Positions 33,284 to 47,203 of a stretch of DNA of 64,000 nucleotides are shown in pieces. The position numbers and the translations under genes were made by a program. How positions within the stretch are numbered: position 1 is the stretch's first letter; every line of letters begins with the position of its first letter. The stretch is from assembly GCA_964020155.1 (NCBI GenBank), contig OZ026564.1:1009611-1073610 (forward strand), read 5' to 3'. The notes below the pieces were generated by a model. That model worked only from the letters and a program-made list of their open reading frames with translations. It made no database searches and was not told the origin of the DNA. Origin of the DNA: Chondrilla cf. caribensis (lineage: Eukaryota; Porifera; Demospongiae; Chondrillida; Chondrillidae).

Positions 33284-33475
33284 GAATATGGCATTGCCGA
33301 TTCATCCGAAGATATTATATACCAAATTAACCGAAGTGATCGAATAGGGCAATTCGGCATTGCTGATTCTTCCAAAGATATTACTGAATTGACTGAAGCG
33401 ATCGAATCAGGCGATTTGGCACTTTTGATCGCGGCAGAAAATGTCCTTGTGGCTACCATAGATACCACTTGCTGA
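33284..33475 (+). other. Open frame with a 66-bp direct repeat
   Basis: A 63-codon open frame without ATG encodes two 22-residue units starting G-I-A-D-S-S-E-D-I and G-I-A-D-S-S-K-D-I. The DNA units start at 33290 and 33356. An AG just upstream could be an acceptor, but the phase is not settled. No domain recognised. It may be a remnant exon; a minus-strand frame overlaps it. Confidence 0.3.
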
Positions 33476-33699
33476 TAAAAGAACACACCAAGGGATTTGT
33501 ACACCACTGTTACTGAGAGAACATGCAGAAGCCAGGATCTTCATGCCGGATTATTTCCCATGTGGGTATCTATCAACACAAGACTTGACACATGACATGA
33601 GAGAGGGGGGGCACTTGCCTACCTTCCAATTGAACACTAGTCAACTTGAATTCAAATTGGAGTTTAATACTTGAATTTGAATAATTAATGCACACTAGC

Positions 33700-34345
<646 letters not shown>

Positions 34346-35287
34346 TGCCTAAGGGATAGGTTGGCAATGTTGTTACTCCTGTGCAAACATGTTGTAGTTA
34401 AGGGGACTCTTTGACTGCTCACATGCAGAAGACATTAATAACGCTGAAATATCAACTGAAGCATGCACACATGTATCAACTATCAATGTATTGAGGCTCC
34501 ACATGATTACAATTACCCAGTGTAAGCAGGTTAACTAACTTCCTCATAACTTCCACAAGGTAGGGGAGTCTAATTGAGGTTGTTGGTTGATTGAGGTTGT
34601 TGGTTGATTGAGGTTGAGGTTGAGCATGTTCTTTATTGTAAGGGGCCAAATATTAAAATTCTTGGGCCGAATTGCAGTTTCCTTGAAAAAAATTGTAAAA
34701 AAAGACTAGTCACCGAGCGGAAGCGAGGTTGATTGTTTCTGTCACATAGGGGAGTTCGTTCGAGGTCGCCCACGCACTTTCGGGTCTAGAAATTATGACA
34801 TTATGGCCCAGTTGTATTTTCTTTCGTCGAAAGTTGCAAAATGGTTTTAGTAGAACGTAACCATTCGTACATTTTCACAAGACGAGACATGATTGTGTTA
34901 CGTGATGAGGCAAGAGATATTTGTATCAACTAAGTCATGGTCGTACGAAGCCTGATTGAATTCGCTCCCTCATAACGACATTCTCCACGACAGATGGCAA
35001 CGAAGAGTCTTAAACTATATACACTATATTTCTAGAGATAATGCCGAGGAAATTTTGATTATATCAAGTTTCGGAGTAGGGTTTTGCGAATTGTCTTTCG
35101 GGCCTTCGAATTGGTCGGCCATGATGACGTCCATTTTGTCAGACATTTTGTATGACGTCATTGCCCTTGGAGAATTAAAGTTTGAGATTCACAGCAAACT
35201 GAATATATAACAACATTGAAGTATGAATGCGTGCACACATGTCCTTCATCTCTCCAATGTGTGCAAGGCTCCATATTATGCAAATAC
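34346..35287. other. Spacer with simple TTG repeats and a CRE octamer
   Basis: Short direct repeats of TTGTTGGTTGATTGAGG type at 34575-34620. A TGACGTCA is at 35153-35160. Frames here are short and unsupported. Confidence 0.4.
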
Positions 35288-35850
35288 CTGTGTCACAGAT
35301 TTCAACTTTATCACTTCTCTGCCAATATAGCTACGCATTCCGGATTGCAAAATCTACTGCCGTAGTCCCGAGGACGTTATAACTGAACTTCTCAGCGGCA
35401 AAACTTATCCATAGAGAAGTTTTACCAACTCCACTATCACCAAGCAGGATGACTGTAGATAAACAATAATAATTATAATGAAATACTTCAAAACAAGTGC
35501 AACAACCAGGGTTGATGAAGGGGACGAGTGCCAAAGAGATGTCCCAAGGGGCAAGACTCAAGAGGGGTGATCTCAAATCTGGGAGGAGACTGGGGGAGTC
35601 TGATGTATACCAATCTATAGTATCCCAAGGGGATCGGCCGGAAGGTGGAGAGGACCTCAAGAATCCCAAAAGAGAAGGGGTCTGTACATAGTGTCTAGAG
35701 TTAGGGAGAGGGCCGGGGTAGTCTGAAAGTTCAAAGATTCTGAAATACGCGGAATTCTTCACAACATCGATATCACGATCATTTACCTTTAAATACGTAG
35801 TCGTAGTGTCTTGAATCTACTGAACTACTGATCGCGACCTCTTCAGCCAT
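35288..35850 (-). pseudogene. R5: Rab-like GTPase relic, exons 1 and 2 only
   Basis: Exon 1 at 35787-35850 encodes M-A-E-E-V-A-I-S and ends D-Y-V-F-K. Exon 2 at 35288-35452 has an intact P-loop GDSGVGKTS. Exon 2 is 165 nt instead of 162: a 4-bp insertion introduces TAG after the I-R-N-A segment, and a 1-bp deletion follows shortly after. Exons 3 to 5 were not found before the neighbouring repeat block. Its nearest relative is R6, which shares the S-L-W-I-S-F-A-A-E-K-F segment. Confidence 0.8.
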
Positions 35851-37200
35851 GGATGTCTCGATAGTCCCGATCGAGTTACTGCTTGTGGATGTCTAGATAC
35901 TGCTTCATTAGGCAAACCCTAGTCTCGCTTAGCCAGACCCTTCCCTCCATTTTTGACCGACGACGACGGCAAATACCCCTTATACGGTATGACCCATTTC
36001 CACTAAAAGGAACTCTGAAAATACGTATCATTGTGATTGTGACATTGTGTATTCAAAGCCATAAAGTGAATGTATTTGATGTGTCATCAAATCGCTTTGT
36101 TTCCTGTGCACAGTACACGGTTATGGTGTGTTTGTGAGTGCATTTGTGTCACTGTGATTATTTGTGTATGTACAGGTACATATTATGTATGGTATGTATA
36201 CTAATCATTCACTCTGTGTGGATGTGTGGATGTACACTACATGCATATGTGTGTATGCATGTGGTATCTTAAACCATCCAGTTCGTTTATAGTCATTGAT
36301 CATATTATAGTCTATTATAATTGAAATTTAATGATCAATATTACATATAATATCATTCACTCTGTGTGGATGTGTGGATGTACACTACATGTGTGTATGC
36401 ATGTGGTAACCATCCAGTTTGTTTATAATCATTTAAAGTTTAAATCATAAAGTTTCTCACATTCCCATACAATGTCAAACAAGTTATTATGAACTGTACG
36501 ATGATTAATAATTATTGATAGTGACCATATAATATGTATATTATATATGCTGTATACATAATACACCCGGCTGCAGGTAGGACACAATGTACAATGTGTC
36601 ATGGCGTCAGTACCTAGTATTGTATCAATTATTATACAGCACTATGATATTGTAGCGTTGTGTTGTTTTATACTACAACCCACTACTCTTATAGTATTAC
36701 TTAATAGAATATTAATTAATACTATTACTGTTGTAATGTGCTGACACATGTTATACCTGCGAATGTGCTGATTGGAGGACATACCGTTTGATGATTGCAA
36801 AGTGTGCTGTAGCTATAGATTATTATATTCATTATATATAATATTATATAATAATTAATATTGTATATTATATGGAAGAACATTAATCACCACCTGGGCA
36901 GTATCAAAGGAAACAGCTGTAGGTGTACATTATGGATATAAGGATATATTATTCATTATATTCATTATATATATACATATATATATAATATCATTATATA
37001 TAATATTATATATATTCATTAAAAATTATATAATGGGAATGGTAGAACATTAATCACCACCTGGGCAGTATCAAAGGAAATAGGTGTACATTATGGATAT
37101 AAGCCCACTTGTTCTTCAATCCACCCATCTTCCACCCACCCATCATGAAATCAATCTATAACATTATATATAGACAACATTATACAAAGATAAATGACAC
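35851..37200. other. R5 upstream region and AT-rich palindromic tract
   Basis: The first 600 bases align with the R6 upstream region (43100-43620). From 36240 to 36430 a segment with CACTCTGTGTGGATGTGTGG is duplicated. From 36820 to 37110 two AT-rich stretches each precede GAACATTAATCACCACCTGG (about 36880 and 37050), a direct repeat of roughly 175 bp. No gene seen. Confidence 0.5.
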
Positions 37201-37785
37201 AATGTGGAGAATATAGGAAGTAATTCTAAAGTTCTTTCTACATCTATTTCAGATTCATCTGGAGAAAGAAGAGAACAGACTTCAAAACAAGGAACCAGTA
37301 GAGCTAATTCCCTAAATGCCCAGAGCCTCACTATGACTTCTCTGCTTTCACATGGTTGCTACTACTGTAAAAAGCCCCAATTTCAAAAACTAGAAGTGGG
37401 AATGGGTCTGGCTACATGAGACTACACTTACATACTATAATTATCTATCATGGCCGACACTTAACATGTTCAACACACAGAGGAAATTGTTGTGAGGTGT
37501 GAGCATAATGTACAATCACAAACACATTGGTTAGGAACAAGATTACACACAGTAATGATGAAGTACAATGAGAACCTGTGATCCTACATGTACAGTAGGG
37601 AATGAAGTTGGAAATGAATAAAAAGATACACTCACAAACAGCACATTCACTGTTGACATGTACACAAACAGACAACACTATAATGTATGGAACAGTTACC
37701 ATGTACTAACAGGACTCACATGTACGTTGATGACGTCTGACAGTGTGTACAGTCAACATGCATGTACTAGCTATTATCATTAGCT

Positions 37786-38043
37786 ATTAGCTTCTACTTG
37801 GGCAATTGGCACACCAAGCTTCACAGCTAAGTCATACCACAGTGGAATGTGTTCCAGGATGCCGAGTACACCCACATCTGATGGACACTTACCTGGAAAT
37901 GATTGGAGGAATAAAGAACATGTACACAGTATGTATGTTGAGCATGTTACTATCCTCACCATTGAGGTCAGTCTGAGAAGCTTCATCCAATGAAGAAATT
38001 GTACCATTACACACAAATGCACACATGTACATGCATGTACACA

Positions 38044-38128
<85 letters not shown>

Positions 38129-38230
38129 ACACACACACACATATGTACAAATCCATTACACTCACTTTTAGCCTCAGGCTGATTCAGTTGTGAAGCTTTC
38201 AGGCCTTCATCAACACCTGGTCCACTAAAA
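37786..38230 (-). pseudogene. D4: relic of a D2-type death-domain gene
   Basis: Three recognisable pieces on the minus strand: an exon near 38165-38225 (G-P-G-V-D-E-G-L-K-A-S), one near 37960-38000 (S-L-D-E-A-S-Q-T-D-L-N), and the start of a death-domain exon up to 37892 (K-C-P-S-D-V-G-V-L-G-I-L-E-H). The death domain stops early, after V-E-A-N-S, where D2 continues for another 50 residues. Between the pieces lies a (CA)n tract at 38045-38141. The GTPase and COR exons are absent. Confidence 0.7.
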
Positions 38231-39326
38231 GTGATTTTTTTCAAAAGACTCTATGAGTCCTATCCTAGGTGGGATGCCAGCTGCATGTCCCATACAAAGC
38301 CTCCCTCTACAGTTCTTTGTAGAGAGTATACAACTGATCATCAGGCCTGCACAATGTCAACATCATCACGAGCATGGGTGCATGGGTGCATATATATATA
38401 TACTAGCAAGTGAGCCCGCTACAGCGAGACATGCGCTTCTTTGCTGGTGGCAACAGAGGATAGTTGCTATAACAATGGTAGGTTTAAAATTTGATCGTTG
38501 GATGACAGCCAATCAAGTCGCCCGATAACCGAAAGTTACTGGGATGCTGATTAAAAATGGCGTATAACGTGTGGCTAGGAATGCACAATATGGTACAGGA
38601 AATCCACAGGAGCTATCTAACCCCTTGTGACAGATCACATGTTGACTGATTTAAAAATTACATATTACATACGTTGAATGGCGCAATTCATCAATTTAAA
38701 CATTATTAGAAATATAAATTTGGCCCAAATTTGGTCAGTAGAGGACTAGATAACCAAGTAAGACTTAATACATACATGATTGAAATAAACCTTCAAATGA
38801 GACCGCTAGCATCCACATACATGTGCTTGCATGTAACCTTATAAAATACTGTATTCATACATAAACACAACACACACACTCCTGCACAAACACACACGCA
38901 CGCACGCATACACACACTGCACACACTATACTACATAACATGTATGTAGCCTCATGTTGTACATATGTAGTCTCATATTGTACATATGTTGTACATATAT
39001 GTGTGTACAACATGAGGCTAAATATGTACAACACGAGGCTACATACGTATAGCATGAGGCCACATATGTACAACATGAGGCTACATATGTACAACATGAG
39101 GCTACATATATAAAACACAAGGCACAAGAGGTGATGTTGCACACATTTTTCCTTGCGTACAGATTGTTCATATAACACAAGTGCTTTATGTTAGTTGTAC
39201 ACAATGCAGTTTTAGCTGTAAATGTCCTTTGTATTTGGGTAAATTGAGTAAAGGTAATAGGTGTTACTTGATTAATTAATGTGTGTGGGTGTATCTCGAG
39301 CATGAATATCACATGCTATCAGTAAC
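38231..39326. other. Spacer and repeated flank of peptide gene P2
   Basis: From about 38590 it follows the same block as 29260-29860, including the TACAACATGAGGCTACATATG direct repeats (38940-39120). No gene seen. Confidence 0.5.
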
Positions 39327-39333
39327 TATAAAA
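39327..39333 (+). promoter_or_regulatory. TATA box of peptide gene P2
   Basis: TATAAAA 100 bp before the P2 ATG, in the same context as for P1. Confidence 0.7.
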
Positions 39334-39426
39334 GAGAGCTACAGAGCTCCACTTGTTCATTCACCCTGTGAGTTCTTTGGTGGGAACAACTGTGTCAGTC
39401 TCGTTTATAACTAGAGATTATCTGGA

Positions 39427-39849
39427 ATGTTTGGAAAAGGAGTCCTCTTGGTTCTGTTGGTTCTGGGAGCCATTGCTTATCAGGCTCAGGCTGCTCCTTG
39501 GCCGAAATGTAAGTAGTCAGTATTGTATAGCTAAATGTATGTACATGTGTGATTCTTCTCTGTGATGGTTACATACATCTGTTGAACAGCAAAGGTGAAT
39601 AAGATGTGAACGTATACTATTTTTAGATTGGTGCTACAAGAAGCGAGATTGTAAAGGATGGGGAGAGGGTGAATCGTATTGTTGTGGACGTTATGATTAT
39701 CAATCTGGATGGGGTGATATTGGACATGGTCCTGGTTGCTTTAACTGGTGAGAATATTCCCAGCACACATGCAGAGTCTGTTTGAACAAACTATGAATCA
39801 CACTCAGTCTGTAAAATTTTGTTTTTCTCTATGTAGCCGGGGGAAATAA
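39427..39849 (+). CDS. P2: secreted six-cysteine peptide precursor, paralog of P1
   Basis: Exons 39427-39508, 39627-39747 and 39837-39849; 71 residues plus stop. The signal peptide is identical to P1 up to the Q-A-Q-A end, followed by a short A-P-W-P-K segment. The mature cysteine spacing is C-x5-C-x9-CC-x17-C-x2-C, so the loop between CC and the fifth cysteine is three residues longer than in P1. The protein ends with three residues after the last cysteine, whereas P1 ends at it. As in P1, the sixth cysteine codon spans the last intron. Between P1 and P2 the signal sequence, introns and flanks are nearly identical while the mature peptide differs strongly, a pattern typical of fast-evolving secreted peptides. 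Confidence 0.78.
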
Positions 39850-40779
39850 TTGATGTCAGGCTACTCTTGGAACTAAGGATTCAGTCACACAGATTAACTG
39901 CAAGCAGCTAACATAGCATAGGAATATCAAATAATCTTTATCTAAGCAACTATTTACCCCAAACCACGTTTTGCAGCTTTATCAGTTTTTTTAGTTATCA
40001 TGGTTATCGCCAAGAGTTATTAATCATTTAATCACAACAATGTCTGATTCAATCGAGTGCATGAAAGTTTAAGACAGCTATTGAACAGTGTATAATGGTA
40101 TACACTTATTATTACCGTAGGCAGATCTTATGAAAGGAGACCAAAGAGTACAATTTAACAAATAGTGCAATTCAATCATAGTGTAGCACAGAGTGGTGGA
40201 ATTCTGGTATAATCAGCTTTTGGCCCTCAATAGGCTACACTATAAGACCATAAACTATTGTGAAATGGTTGGAATTTCAAGACCTGATAGTCTAGTTGAA
40301 AAGGCAGTGTAGGTATTGCATGAACCCTACACTCCACTCCTACCTACAGGCCTGTGAGAGTTACCTTTGTGGTGGGGTAAGCAACATATTTAGTGAATGT
40401 GTCTATGAACTCTCTATATACAGGCTAATAACATATTATACGAATGTCTGTGAGTTAAGAACATCACCAAATTTTCTTAACTCATACTAGCCATGGCAAT
40501 TAGCTCTCTCTACCACAAATGTCTGTCTTTGGCTGATCAACTTGTCTCATACACAGTACATGTATACTAGCTGTGTAGAGTGTCATGTTACAGGAGATGT
40601 CAGTGTGAGGACCATGATTCCTGGGTACAACATCAACTCCTCACCCTCACTATGCAGTAGTTTATTGTATGTACATATACATTATGTCAAATTGTATGTA
40701 CAGCATTGATATGGTGGTAAAGGATACCATGCATCCACTGTGAACTGGAAATATACAATAAATCACTTTTGCAATTCAA

Positions 40780-41183
40780 GACCCTGACACGGAATATGCA
40801 CAGAATCTGATATACGTAACCACCATGGTAGTATACACTTTATGTCACCATATGGATGGGAATTAAAATGTATCCCATAAAGGAGCACTACAACAAAAAT
40901 AGCAATTGTTTTTGTGGTTACAGGTCATTGTGCTAGTAAAATATTGATAGTCAGAATCATTGGAGAACTTTATGCTCAAGTGAGCTTATTTCCTACAATG
41001 GGTCCTGAGACAGGGTGACATTGCATTTATTATTACTACTAGTTCCAAATGGACAATGTAATAATGTTGTATTAGAAGTGTATGTACACTGTGTGCCTTG
41101 CTTTTGTAATTGGTGATTGTATCTGACACCATTGTATATAAACGCATAATGTTTGTGTACCCGCGTGCGTGTGTGTGTGTATG

Positions 41184-41251
<68 letters not shown>

Positions 41252-41280
41252 AGTGCTCACGTGTGTGTGAGAGTGTGAGA

Positions 41281-41344
<64 letters not shown>

Positions 41345-41345
41345 T
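40780..41345. repeat. Third copy of the dispersed (TG)n block
   Basis: Corresponds to 31280-31850. A compound TG tract occupies about 41159-41341. The preceding 39850-40760 aligns with the P1 downstream flank. Confidence 0.7.
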
Positions 41346-41532
41346 GTAGTAATAGACAGTGCAATAACGTTGTATTACAAGTGCATGACACTGTGTGCCT
41401 TGCTTTTGTAATTGGTGATTGCATCTGATAGGATCACTATGGAGTGTTGCATGTGATATAGGTTGAAAGTATAGTTACCATAGCAACACATGTACACCAA
41501 TGTATATGAACGCATAATGTATGAGTGTGTGT

Positions 41533-41611
<79 letters not shown>

Positions 41612-42257
41612 GTGTGTGTGTGAGAGTGGTGTATGAAATAAAGTTTATTGGGAGTCATTAAGGTCTCTAGTTCTCAAGATGTAGCTACTTTTATGGGTGT
41701 AGAGTGTATCTGATGTTTTACTCTACACACACACAAGATGGCAATAATAAATTCGGCCTTTCTGTGGTTATAGACAATTAGTGCACAAGTGTAAGTATAT
41801 TATGCATATCAACAAATTTTAGAATTATTACAGTATATGAAGTTTGGCATTCACTGCAAACTGAATATAATAACATGAAGTATGTGTGCACACATGTCCT
41901 TCATCTCTCCAATGTGTGCAAGGCTCCAAAAATAACAATTGTTGTTGCGGTTACAGGTCATTGTGCTAGTAAAATATTGATAGTCAGAATCATCGGAGAA
42001 CTTTATGCTCAAGTGAGCTTATTTCCTACAACGGGTCCTGAGACAGGGTAATATTGCAATTATTATTACTACTAGTTCCCAATGGACAATGTAATAATGT
42101 TGTATTAGAAGTGTATGTACACTGTGTGCCTTGCTTTTGTAATTGGTGATTGTATCTGATAGGATCACTATAGAGTGTTGCATGTGATATAGGTTGAAAG
42201 TACAGTTGCCATAGCAACACACCAACGTATATGTACGCATAATGTATGTGTGTGCGC

Positions 42258-42307
<50 letters not shown>

Positions 42308-42398
42308 TGTATGAAACAAAGTTCATTTGGAGTCGTTATAGGCTCATGCAAGACATAGCTACTTTTATGGGAGGCAGTAGCTGACAATAGATGTTTTA

Positions 42399-42452
<54 letters not shown>

Positions 42453-42490
42453 CATGTTTACATAAGAGTAACACGGTTTACAGATTCCAG
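41346..42490. repeat. Further partial copies of the (TG)n block
   Basis: Pieces of the same block occur at about 41350-41735 and 41940-42490, with TG tracts at 41521-41622 and 42255-42306 and a CA tract at 42403-42451. This is a local array of truncated copies. Confidence 0.65.
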
Positions 42491-42564
42491 AGCAGAAGGT
42501 GTATAGTGTCTAAGGGGTAGTTTGGCAAAGTTGTTACTCCTGTGCGAACATGTTATCAATCATC

Positions 42565-43098
42565 AATGTATTCACTTCTCCGCCAACATAAGCATTCCGG
42601 ATTGCAAAATTTACTGTCATAGTCCAGAGGGCATTATAACGGAATTTCTCAGCAGCAAAACTTATCCATAGAGAAGTTTTACCAACTCCAGTATCACCAA
42701 GTAGGATGACTGCAGATAAACAATAATAATTATAATGAAATACTTCAAAACAAGTGCAACAATCAGGGTTGATGAAGGTGACGTGTGCCAAAGAGATGTC
42801 CCAAGAGGCAAGATTCAAGAGGGGTGATCTCAAATCCAGGAGGAGACTGGGGGAGTGTGAAGTATCCCAATCTATAGTATCCCAAGGGGAAGGTGGACCT
42901 CAACAATCCCAAAAGAGAAGGGGTCTGTACGTAGTATTTCAAGTTAGGGAGAGGGGTAGCTAGTCTGAATTGTTCAGAGGGGGGAAAGGGATTCTACAAT
43001 ACGCGGAATTCTTCACAACATCACCATCATTTACCTTTAAATTCGTAGTCGTAGTGTCTTGAATCTACTGAACCAGTGATCGCGACCTCTTCTGCCAT
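42565..43098 (-). pseudogene. R6: Rab-like GTPase relic, exon 1 and part of exon 2
   Basis: Exon 1 (43035-43098) encodes M-A-E-E-V-A-I-T, ending D-Y-E-F-K. Exon 2 begins at 42709 with an intact P-loop GDTGVGKTS and runs to the G-G-E-V segment, where it joins unrelated sequence at about 42570 that resembles the 34380-34480 region. The remaining exons are absent. The frame is otherwise open, so truncation was probably the inactivating event. Confidence 0.8.
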
Positions 43099-44293
43099 GG
43101 ATGTCTCGATAATCACCGATCGAGTTACTGCTTCGGTAGGCAAGCCCTAGTCTCGCTTCGCCAGACCCTTCCCTCCATTTTTGACCGACCACGACAACTA
43201 CGTACCCTTTGTATGACCCATTTCCACTAAAAGGAACTATGAAAATACGTATCATTGTGATTGTGACATTGTGCATTCAAAGCCATAAAGTGAATGTATC
43301 TGATGTGTGTCATCAAATCGCTTTGTTTCCTGTGCACAGTACGTGGTTATGGTGTGTTTGTGAGTGCATTTGTGTCACTGTGATTATTTGTGTATGTACA
43401 GGTATGTATGTTATCCATACTACGTAATCATTCACTCTGTGTGGATGTGTGGAAGTACACTACATGTGTGTATGCATGCCTGTGGTATCTTAAACTATCC
43501 AGTTCGTTTATAATCATTGGTCACAATCTATTATTGGAATGATCAATATTACACAAAATAGTACACACATCGTATGTACTTGCATAAATGCCTATATTAT
43601 ATATCAGTATATTAATTGTCTTATAATTCTACTTTGTATGTGTACTGTACATGTAATAATAATGGTGCATGTGGGTTTAAAATTATCATTGTACTGCAGG
43701 GACTTATTAGATATATAGCCAACTTGTTCTTCAATCCACCCATCTTCCACCCACGCATCATGAAATCAATCTATAACATCATAGACAACATTATACAAAT
43801 ACAATTGACATAATGTGGAGAATAGGAAGTAATTCCTAAAGTCCTCTCTACATCTATTTCAGATTCATCTGGAGAAAGAAGAGAACAGACTTCAAAATGA
43901 GGAACCAGTAGAGCTAATTTCACAGATTAGTCTCACATAGCCAGACCCTTACTATGACTACTCTGTTTTTACATGGCTGCTACCACTGTAATAAAAAACG
44001 TAATGTAATGTATTCAAAAATTGTAAAGTCCTAATTTTGAAAACTAGAAGTGGGAATGGGTTTGGCTAGATGAGACTACACATACATACTTTAGTTGTAG
44101 TGTTATAGCATGGCTGACACTTTCCATTTACATGTTCAACACACAGAGGAAAAGTGTTGTGAGGTGTGAGCATAATGTACAATCACAAATACATTGGTTA
44201 GAAACAAGATTACACACATGAAGATTGATGACGTCTGTGTACTATTAACATGTACCAACAGGACACACCTGGAGGCTCATTGGAGCATCAGCT
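43099..44293. other. R6 upstream region and spacer
   Basis: Alignable with 35850-36330 and, from about 43730 to 44200, with 37110-37520, without the AT-rich tract that separates these in the other copy. No gene seen. Confidence 0.5.
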
Positions 44294-44787
44294 TCAACTC
44301 CATGTTTCCTCTCTTTCAGCTTCATCCCTCAGTTTCTTAGCAACTAGAGGGCCATGGAGGCTTTCCACAGTCTCCAAAAGGAATCCCCAGGTGTTAGGGA
44401 AAGCCCCTCTACACCTACCATTCCTCCAGTATGACAGAGCGTGTATACCTCCCATTGCTGAATCCAATCGATAAGCTTCTACTTGGGAAATTGGCACACC
44501 AAGCTTCACAGCTAAGTCATACCACAGTGGAATGTGTTCCAGGATACCGAGTACACCCACATCTGATGGACACTTGTCTGTAAATGATTGGAGGAATAAA
44601 GAACATGTACACAGTATGTATGTTGAGCATGTTGCTATCCTCACCATTGAGGTCAGTCTGAGAAGCTTCATCCAATGATGTTGTACAATTTGATGAATCA
44701 GACGTGTCAGCTGTAACAAAAAGTAATTATAAGAAAATGTATAATGAATAACTCATACCATATCATGTAGATCATGTACATACATAT

Positions 44788-44852
<65 letters not shown>

Positions 44853-45082
44853 GTAGTGTACCTGTGACCGGACTTTGCTTTGAATGTTCTGTACTTTCAA
44901 CATTGCCACCAGTAAGAGGTCTCTCAGTTGGGGGTGGAGTAGAAACAGGATTTCTGACACCCAACAGTTCTGAAAAAATGGTGGAAAATGTACACTGAAT
45001 TACAAATACGTATGTAGACCTATGTTATCATTCCCACTGAAGACAACACACACGTACACACACATGTGAACACACAAACACA

Positions 45083-45152
<70 letters not shown>

Positions 45153-45977
45153 ATCCACAATAGAGACTTCCTCCAACTTCCAAAATGCAACCCCAGTTTC
45201 CCTCACAACACGGACCTACATGTGTTTGAGAATTTTCACTCGAATGTAGTACCAGAAACAATCCAAAAGGAACAACTCACAATAGCTTCTGAGGGGTCTG
45301 GAGGTGAGAACCACACCTTATGAGAAGGTGACAGTTTTGGGAAGGAACCGCAGTGAAAGCAAGTGGCCACACCATCATTCACAGGGGCTGTGTAGGGAAC
45401 ATTGGGTTGGCAGGAGCACGGCAGGACAGGGCGAATTTGAGCGATTTTGTGGAATTTTTCACCAAACACTTGCTGGGTGATGTGATGTAAGTTCTCTTCC
45501 AGGCGAGCACGAATGGCAGAGCAGTGGCGATGGATTCCCTGAAGAGGATCAGGAAGGGATGACAGAGCAGCAGACTCGTCTATGACAATTTGACATTGAA
45601 TGTGGCCGGGCTTGTCTGTCAAATACACATAAGTACTTGGTTTGGGGCAGGAGAATTTGACTGATTTACGATCGCTTTCTTGCAAAACTACATTCCATTC
45701 GCTGTCAGCCAGTTCTACGACAAGACGGCAGAACACACTGCGTGGAAGGTCACAGTGAGTAGTGAAGGAGTCCCGTTTAAACACAAAGGTGATACACAGT
45801 GGTCCAACACTGCTGTAGGAGGGGACTTTGGCCTTTCCGTACGGCAGACAGGAAGGGATGAAGTAGGAGGGAGGATCACGTGAAGGAGTCAACCTTGCTG
45901 TTATCCCGACATGGTGGAGGACCTCCAGGAACCACACGTGATCGACATCGGTGATGACACCTAACTCCGAAAGTAGG
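44294..45977 (-). CDS. D2, right copy: COR-like plus death-domain protein without a GTPase part
   Basis: Exons (minus): 45281-45977, 45152-45215, 44862-44969, 44645-44710 and 44294-44577. Phases match through all four junctions and give 405 residues to the stop at 44294-44296. The first exon equals the C-terminal third of the D1 GTPase exon. The linker exon is shared with D1, then a unique 66-bp exon leads to a death domain (L-W-Y-D-L-A-V-K-L-G-V, Y-W-R-N-G, T-W-G-F-L-L-E-T) quite unlike the D1 one. Its 5' edge is a new acceptor: a long pyrimidine tract and CAG at 45978. Upstream exons were not found, so it could be a gene with a novel N-terminus or an unexpressed fragment. A death adaptor without GTPase control could act as a dominant partner of the D family. 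Confidence 0.75.
44788..44852. repeat. (CA)n microsatellite in D2 right copy
   Basis: Counterpart of 265-334, about 8 bases shorter. Confidence 0.95.
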
Positions 45978-46011
45978 CTGTCATAGCAAGAAGAAGAGAA
46001 GAAGCAAAAAG

Positions 46012-46212
46012 ATGACCCAGTCTGAGCAGAATCCAACTGTACAAGAAGGTACTAAACCAGAGAATAGCCCAACTGTCCAAGAAGACCCCAAACCAGAGAA
46101 GAACCCAGCTGTTGAAGAAGAACCCAAGTCAGAATATAACGCAACTGTTCAAGAAGTATCCAAACCCGAGAAAAATGAAAACAACGGCACCACCGTCACT
46201 GCCGAGAGTTAG
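46012..46212 (+). CDS. Small acidic repeat ORF, right copy
   Basis: Identical in length and translation to 1496-1696. The AATAAA downstream is conserved, with one nearby base change. Confidence 0.4.
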   Translation: MTQSEQNPTVQEGTKPENSPTVQEDPKPEKNPAVEEEPKSEYNATVQEVSKPEKNENNGTTVTAES

Positions 46213-46754
46213 GAATCCTAGCTTTATCAATCACACGTAACACCTCGTAGAACTGGTACAGTAACTATAACTGTACCCCTCATGATCTGTCAATGCATGC
46301 ATAGTATATCTTGTTACAGTAGCTCATTTGCAATGCTTTTATACAAGATACATGTGTATGTCACATAATATAATTGTAAATTTATTTTAGATAATATCTA
46401 TTTTTAGATTGTATATAGAATAAAGTGTTGTATTTGATAATTCACAATAGTTATGGTTATTATATGAAATTAAAATGCTACAAATGCACACAAGTAGCTA
46501 ATGGACATATCCATGTTATACAGCAGAATCAACAATAAGTACACTTGTCAATTAGCTATAGGGATGCAAAAATGTCTATCTCAAGCTCATTAATGCTGTA
46601 TGTAATGTTCATTAATAATATAATTATACATAAATATGATATTCTAAGTACATATGTATATACTGCAAAAATGAATCCATGCATGCTCCTCTACAAATAT
46701 ATGCATTCTAAACCATTTCAGGTGTCACTATGCGGACCACAAAATGGCTTTCTA

Positions 46755-46953
46755 TCAAGTTGAACACTTAATTTTACAAGATGACTTAGAAGTGGTGCTT
46801 CCTGAATCAGATATTCTATCCTCTGTAGTTTGTATTCTCTGACTCACTTTTGAAATATTGAGTAATTCTTTTCTATGGTAAATTTCTAGACAGGATGGCA
46901 TATGCATATAGGGAAAGCTACATATACGAATTCTATAGCGCACACACTTACAC

Positions 46954-47008
<55 letters not shown>

Positions 47009-47051
47009 CACATAAACACACACACATGCACACAATACACACACGTACACG

Positions 47052-47095
<44 letters not shown>

Positions 47096-47111
47096 ACATA
47101 AACACGCACAT

Positions 47112-47203
<92 letters not shown>

